Origin: an uncultured Chloroflexota bacterium
GTDB taxonomy: Bacteria; Chloroflexota; UBA11872; UBA12225
Reading direction: 5' to 3'
DNA length: 64,000 bases
NCBI GenBank assembly: GCA_902805635.1
Contig: CADCTC010000170.1
Span: 26,499 to 90,498, forward strand
The notes beneath the pieces are model-generated. The model was not told where the DNA came from and did no database searches. It was given only the letters and a program-made list of their open reading frames with translations. The translations under genes were made by a program, and so were the position numbers. Below, piece by piece: positions 59,996-64,000 of this stretch (its first letter is position 1; each line of letters opens with the position of its first letter).

Positions 59996-60971
59996 CGGCG
60001 TGCTCGTCACCGCCGCGCCCGTGGCGCGGTTGGGCGACACCCTGTTCAAGTCGGCGACGATCGTCGCGGCGATGAGCGTGCCCATGATATTGGGCGCGCT
60101 CATCGTGTTGTTGGTCATCGACTCCCGCGAGTCGCTAGCCCGCTACGGCTTCTCCTTTGTCACCACCTCCACCTGGGACAACGTCAAGGAGCAGTTCGGC
60201 GCGCTGCCGTACATCTACGGCACCGTCGTCACCAGCATCATTGCGCTGGTCCTGGCGGTCCCCGTCGCGGTCGGCGCCGCACTGTATGTCGCGGAGTACG
60301 CGCCCCTGTGGATCAGGACGCCGGTGTCGTTCACCATCGAGATGCTCGCCGCCATCCCCAGCATCATCTACGGCCTGTGGGGCTTCTTCATCCTCACGCC
60401 GATCATGCGCTCCACCATCGAGCCGGCGCTCAAGTCGGTGCTCGGCCCTATCCCGGTCATTGGTGGGCTGTTCCAGGGCACGCCCATCGGCAAGGACCTG
60501 TTCACCGGCGGCGTCATTCTGGCCATCATGGTCCTGCCTACCATCATGGCGGTTTCGCGCGAGATCATCCTGGCGGTGCCTCCTGCCCAGCGCGAGGGCA
60601 TGCTGGCGCTGGGCGCCACGCGGTGGGAGACCATCAGCAACGCGGTGCTGCCGTACGCACGCTCAGGCATCGCGGGCGCCGCCATCCTGGGCCTGGCACG
60701 CGCGCTGGGCGAGACCATGGCGGTGACGATGGTCATCGGCAACTCGTCGCGCGCCATCACCGGATCGGTGCTCACCCCTGGCTACACCATGGCCAGCGCC
60801 ATCGCCAACCAGTTCACCGAGGCGGACACGCCCATCTACTTCGCGGCCGTGGTGGAGGTAGCGCTCGTGCTGCTGCTCGTCTCGGTCGCCGTCAATGCCA
60901 TCGCCCGCCTGTTGATCTGGCAGATCCAGGGCGGATTTGGTACTCGCTCGTTGGGGGCCGTCCGTGTCTAG
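59967..60971 (+). CDS. pstC: Phosphate ABC transporter permease PstC
   Basis: A 334-aa permease with six helices. The ABC-permease coupling loop is EGMLALGATRWETISNAVLPYARSGIAGA. PstC-type marks are SIIYGLWGFFILTPIM and VLPTIMAVSREIILAVP. ATG 59967 overlaps the pstS end by 29 bp; GTG 60000 is a possible later start. Forms the phosphate channel with PstA and is energised by PstB. Confidence 0.95.
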   Translation: MASQPSPTSNGVLVTAAPVARLGDTLFKSATIVAAMSVPMILGALIVLLVIDSRESLARYGFSFVTTSTWDNVKEQFGALPYIYGTVVTSIIALVLAVPVAVGAALYVAEYAPLWIRTPVSFTIEMLAAIPSIIYGLWGFFILTPIMRSTIEPALKSVLGPIPVIGGLFQGTPIGKDLFTGGVILAIMVLPTIMAVSREIILAVPPAQREGMLALGATRWETISNAVLPYARSGIAGAAILGLARALGETMAVTMVIGNSSRAITGSVLTPGYTMASAIANQFTEADTPIYFAAVVEVALVLLLVSVAVNAIARLLIWQIQGGFGTRSLGAVRV

Positions 60972-61911
60972 CCCGGCGTTCATTTCACCCGCGCCCACTG
61001 CGCCCGTGCCCGCAGCGCCATTTGATGCGCCACCGGCACCGAATATCGACATCCTGGCCCCCGACTCGCGCTACGTCATGCGCCGGGCGGCGTCGCACGG
61101 CATGACGCTGCTGATCGGCGCTGCTGCGCTGGGCGCGGTGGCCATCCTGTGGATCATCCTGGGCTACGTCATCGTGCGTGGTGTGCCCGCGCTGAACACT
61201 GCGTTCTTTACGGAGCGCCCGCTTCCCTACGGCGAGCCGGGCGGCGGCATCGGCCCGGCCATCCTGGGCAGCCTGGCGCTGATGGGGGTCGCCTCGCTCG
61301 TTGGCGTGCCGCTCGGAGTCGGCGCCGGCATTTATCTCTCGGAGTTCGGCCGCGGGCGGTTGAGTACTGCCGTGCGCTTCTGCAGCGACATCGTGGCGGG
61401 CTTGCCTTCCATCGTTGTCGGCGTGTTCATCTGGGCGCTGCTGGTGAAGCAGGTCATTGGGAACTTCTCCGGCCTGGCCGGCGCAGCTGCGCTGGCGATC
61501 ATCATGGTCCCCATCATCTTGCGCACCGTGGAAGAAGTGCTGCGCCTGGTGCCGCACTCGCTGCGTGAGGCAGCGTTGGCGCTGGGCGTGCCGCAGTGGC
61601 GGGTGGTGGTGGGGGTGGTGCTCCCTAGCGCACGCGCCGGCATCATCACCGGCGTGGTGCTGTCGCTGGCCCGCGCGGGCGGTGAGACCGCGCCGCTGCT
61701 GCTCACCACGCTGGGCAACCAGTTCTTCAGCTGGAACCTCATGCAGCCCATGGCCGCCATCCCGGTCCAGATCTACAACTACGCGGTGGCCCCCTACGAC
61801 GACTGGCACACCAAGGCGTGGGGCGCCTCGCTCGTCCTCATCGTCATCATCGGCCTGTTGAGCGTGCTCACGCGCGCAGCGACCGGCGGATCAAGGAGAT
61901 CGGCACAGTGA
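60964..61911 (+). CDS. pstA: Phosphate ABC transporter permease PstA
   Basis: A 315-aa permease with six helices after a Pro/Ala-rich N-terminal tail of about 35 residues. The coupling loop is [30 protein letters not shown], with the PstA-typical [16 protein letters not shown] and [13 protein letters not shown]. The start is GTG 60964, overlapping the pstC stop by 8 bp. Its own stop overlaps the pstB start (GTGA). Confidence 0.95.
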   Translation: MSSPAFISPAPTAPVPAAPFDAPPAPNIDILAPDSRYVMRRAASHGMTLLIGAAALGAVAILWIILGYVIVRGVPALNTAFFTERPLPYGEPGGGIGPAILGSLALMGVASLVGVPLGVGAGIYLSEFGRGRLSTAVRFCSDIVAGLPSIVVGVFIWALLVKQVIGNFSGLAGAAALAIIMVPIILRTVEEVLRLVPHSLREAALALGVPQWRVVVGVVLPSARAGIITGVVLSLARAGGETAPLLLTTLGNQFFSWNLMQPMAAIPVQIYNYAVAPYDDWHTKAWGASLVLIVIIGLLSVLTRAATGGSRRSAQ

Positions 61912-62792
61912 CACAACAGACAGTTGCGGTGGGACACGCGGGCACCTATTTCCCGGCTCTCACGCGCCCGGCGGCCACCACCCAGGACTGGGCCGGCGCC
62001 CAGACCATGGCCGGCAGCGGCCACTCGATGAGCGTCGAGCAGGTCTCCGCCTGGTACGGCACGCACCTGGCGGTCAAAGAAGTCAGCATGGAGATCAAGC
62101 CGCGCGCCGTCACGGCGCTCATCGGCCCGTCGGGCTGCGGCAAGAGCACGCTGATCCGCTGCCTCAACCGCATGCACGAGGTCACCCCCGGCTCACCCCG
62201 CGTCGGCGGCCGTGTGCTGCTGGACGGGCGCGACCTCTATGCGCCGCGCGTCGATCCGGTGCAGGTGCGCCGCTACATCGGCATGGTCTTCCAGAAGCCC
62301 AACCCGTTCCCCTCGATGTCCATCTACGACAACGTGGTGGCCGGCCTCAAGCTGACCAGCGCGCCCCGCCGCGCCGAGCTGGACGAGACCGTGGAGCGCT
62401 GCCTGCGCCAGGCGGCGCTGTGGGACGAGGTGAAGGACAAGCTGCGCCAGTCGGGTACGTCGCTTTCCGGCGGGCAGCAGCAGCGCCTGTGCATCGCGCG
62501 CGCGCTGGCCATGCGCCCGCACATCTTGCTGATGGACGAGCCCTGCTCGGCGCTGGACCCCATCGCGACCTACAAGATCGAGGCGTTGATGACCGAGCTC
62601 AAGCGCGAGTACACCATCGCCATCGTGACACACAACATGCAGCAGGCATCGCGCGTGGCCGACTACACCGCCTTCCTGCTCGCGGGCGATGAGGGCTACG
62701 GGCAGCTCGTGGAGTACGGCCCCACCTCGCAGCTCTTCACGACGCCTAAAGACGAGCGCACCGAGGCATACATCACGGGCCGCTTCGGCTAG
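61908..62792 (+). CDS. pstB: Phosphate ABC transporter ATPase PstB
   Basis: A 294-aa ATPase. Walker A is GPSGCGKST (73-81), Q-loop [10 protein letters not shown], signature [16 protein letters not shown], Walker [13 protein letters not shown] and switch [12 protein letters not shown]. The order and spacing are classic PstB. GTG 61908 with AAGGAG upstream gives an N-terminal tail of ~40 residues beyond the usual start; the later ATG near [11 protein letters not shown] is an alternative. Last gene of pstSCAB. Confidence 0.95.
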   Translation: MTQQTVAVGHAGTYFPALTRPAATTQDWAGAQTMAGSGHSMSVEQVSAWYGTHLAVKEVSMEIKPRAVTALIGPSGCGKSTLIRCLNRMHEVTPGSPRVGGRVLLDGRDLYAPRVDPVQVRRYIGMVFQKPNPFPSMSIYDNVVAGLKLTSAPRRAELDETVERCLRQAALWDEVKDKLRQSGTSLSGGQQQRLCIARALAMRPHILLMDEPCSALDPIATYKIEALMTELKREYTIAIVTHNMQQASRVADYTAFLLAGDEGYGQLVEYGPTSQLFTTPKDERTEAYITGRFG

Positions 62793-62818
62793 ACCACCGG
62801 CGGGGTTGGAGCATCACA

Positions 62819-63112
62819 ATGGGGCAATGGGAATACCTGGAGGTCTTGCTCGACCTCGCGAAGAAGACCTGGCGCGACAGCGAGGGCCGGCGCGGCAAGC
62901 TGCGCAAGAGCAGCGTGGCGCTGGCGCTCAACGAGCTCGGCCTCGAGGGCTGGGAGCTGGCGGCGGCGCTGACCGAGAACGGCTCGGCGCACCGCCTGCT
63001 GTTCAAGCGCCCGTGGACACCCGAGCGCCAGGACGCAGCCGCAGCGGATGGTGACAGGGACGCCCAGTCAGCCCCCGATGAGGGCACAGCAGGTGACGAG
63101 GGTAAGGGATAG
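62819..63112 (+). CDS. DUF4177-like small protein
   Basis: A 97-aa protein. WEYLEVLLDL and LNELGLEGWELAAAL with a final RLLFKRP strand match the small alpha/beta DUF4177-type domain. The last ~30 residues are acidic and disordered. It starts 27 nt after pstB on the same strand and may be read through from the pst transcript. No function is known for the domain. Confidence 0.7.
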   Translation: MGQWEYLEVLLDLAKKTWRDSEGRRGKLRKSSVALALNELGLEGWELAAALTENGSAHRLLFKRPWTPERQDAAAADGDRDAQSAPDEGTAGDEGKG

Positions 63113-63196
63113 CGAAGGATCAGAGCCGTCGGTCTCGCTGATGGCCGTCTGCCCATAGCGCCGTCTGCTCCTTCGCTCAGGATGACATGGCCGAGT

Positions 63197-63246
63197 CATT
63201 AACTGACCTTCGGGCGCGTTAATAGAGCGTTACAGAGCTGGTTACT
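63197..63246 (+). promoter_or_regulatory. Degenerate Pho box upstream of the pstS relic
   Basis: TTAAC (63199), TTAAT (63219), TTACA (63230) and TTACT (63242) elements; only the middle two keep the 11-bp period. A decayed or weaker version of the boxes at 57774 and 58706. The 63113-63333 gap holds nothing else I can support. Confidence 0.5.
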
Positions 63247-63333
63247 TGCCGTCGTTAGTCTTCCTTGCGTCACCAGGCGCCGCTGCTCCTCGCACCGGAG
63301 CGGCGGCACTTGGGCGTCAGTAAAAGGAGACAC

Positions 63334-63881
63334 GTGGCAGTGATCGATACAGGGTTCAATCGGACCAGAACCGCCTGGGCGTCGGTGTGGTCAAGAACTC
63401 CAGCGGCGCCTAGATCGACCCCAACCTCCAGTCGGTCACCGCGGCGGCCGCCGGCGCACTCGAAACTATGCCGGATGACCTTCGTGTGTCCATCGTCAAC
63501 CCCGTGGGCGAGACCTCCTACCCCATCGCCGGCTTCACCTGGGTTCTGGCCTACCGCCAGCAGAACGACATTGGCAAGGCGCGCGCCCTGGCAGACTACC
63601 TCCACTGGGCCATCACCGAGGGCCAGAAGTTCTGCGCCGACCTCTTCTACGCTCCGCTGCCGGAAGCAATGCTGCCGCTGACGTTCTCCAAGATCCAGGC
63701 GATCAACAGCCGCGGCGTGCAGGCGCTCAGCCCCGGCAAGGAGCTGCCCTTCAAGGCGCACGTCGCCGTCCGCACGGATGACAACGGCGACGGCACCGCC
63801 ACCACCTACTACTCCGACGGCACAGCCGAGACGTTCCCTCTCGGCTTACCGGTGTCTGCTGACCCTGCAGAAGAGGATGCG
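63334..63881 (+). pseudogene. pstS: Broken second pstS (internal deletion, frame change and TAG)
   Basis: An AAAGGAGAC ribosome-binding site precedes GTG 63334, but the frame is lost within about ten codons. From ~63366 another frame encodes only the C-terminal part of PstS: DQNRLGVGVVKNSSGA, a TAG at 63411-63413, then [57 protein letters not shown] and [15 protein letters not shown]. These align with the end of the intact PstS (58790-59995). The TAG stands where relatives have an aromatic residue. About 250 N-terminal residues are missing. The open frame continues into the arsC-like sequence. Confidence 0.8.
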
Positions 63882-64000
63882 ATGACAAGCGCCAGCCCCG
63901 GACATAGTCCCGGTCGCGTCCTTTTTCTATGCACCCACAACTCAGCGCGCAGCCAGATGGCGGAGGGGTTGCTCCGCCATCTGGGCCGCGATCGGTTCCA
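63882..64000 (+). CDS. Arsenate reductase / low-molecular-weight phosphatase family, 5' part
   Basis: Truncated by the window edge. From ATG 63882 (GAAGAGG upstream) the protein shows [24 protein letters not shown] within 40 residues: the Cys-x5-Arg active-site loop CTHNSARS of thioredoxin-type ArsC and LMW phosphatases. The reading frame is open upstream through the pstS relic back to the TAG at 63411, so a fusion product is formally possible. Next to phosphate uptake genes, arsenate detoxification is a sensible role, since arsenate enters by Pst. Confidence 0.8.
   Translation, partial: MTSASPGHSPGRVLFLCTHNSARSQMAEGLLRHLGRDRF

Noticed and set aside
1..64000. tRNA, rRNA, insertion sequences, prophage or integrase
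   Set aside because: None recognised by eye in sequence or translations; short tRNAs could still be missed without a covariance search.

Overview
The window is high-GC chromosomal DNA, densely coded, with no mobile element, CRISPR array, tRNA or rRNA that I can see. The gene mix suggests a member of the Chloroflexota (a Thermomicrobia-like lineage, for example): moxR-DUF58-DUF4129, tandem DUF4331 proteins, CgeB-like glycosyltransferases, an Ino1-type inositol-phosphate synthase, a YkoFEDC thiamine transporter, and Pho boxes of the 11-bp-period type. This placement is inferred from gene content only.

Layout. 1-8.5 kb: a lone receiver protein, rarA, a moxR-DUF58-DUF4129 operon, a YflT-type stress protein and a sugar-nucleotide epimerase. 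8.6-19.9 kb: a SWIM protein, then a surface-glycan locus. Its rightward arm is a pyruvyl transferase, an FrhB-family iron-sulfur protein and a methyltransferase. Its leftward arm is an alcohol dehydrogenase, four glycosyltransferases and a glycosidase-like barrel, with most genes overlapping by 1-8 nt. The arms converge at 13.17 kb. 20-25 kb: a Gly-rich protein, a second copy of the barrel protein, a cyanophycin-synthetase-like Mur ligase without its ATP-grasp domain, and an alpha/beta hydrolase. 25-28 kb: a Gly-rich zinc-ribbon protein, a cold-shock protein and a GAF histidine kinase.

28-38 kb looks like a metal-handling block: an Nramp-like transporter, two DUF4331 exported proteins, a TPR protein, a nickel/cobalt exporter with an EF-hand, a NiCoT permease and a CsoR/RcnR-family repressor. 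A CsoR-type operator sits before the permease. 38-42 kb holds two sigma/anti-sigma pairs. One is a normal ECF sigma-RskA pair. The other is a sigma-region-2/GAF fusion without region 4, divergent from a zinc-binding anti-sigma protein without a membrane or sensor part.

42-46 kb: response regulators, phoU and a PhoR-like kinase. 46.3-51.6 kb: a TPP riboswitch heading a ykoF-ykoE-ykoD-ykoC thiamine/HMP importer, with thiamine pyrophosphokinase convergent to it. ykoF carries an in-frame TGA at what I recall as a conserved Cys position. 51.6-54 kb: ino1 and a divergent LacI regulator share two 14-bp operators. 54-57.6 kb: an orphan Pho promoter, a small hypothetical gene, a glycerol-facilitator-type channel, a NUDIX protein and a possible nucleotidyltransferase/XRE toxin-antitoxin pair. 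57.8-64 kb: a Pho-boxed response regulator, pstSCAB, a DUF4177-like protein, a decayed second pstS behind another Pho-like box, and the start of an arsenate-reductase-like gene in the same reading frame.

The most unusual items are the permuted barrel pair, the stripped-down sigma/anti-sigma pair, the TGA-split ykoF, the ATP-grasp-less cyanophycin-synthetase relative, and the duplicated Pho promoters with missing or broken genes.
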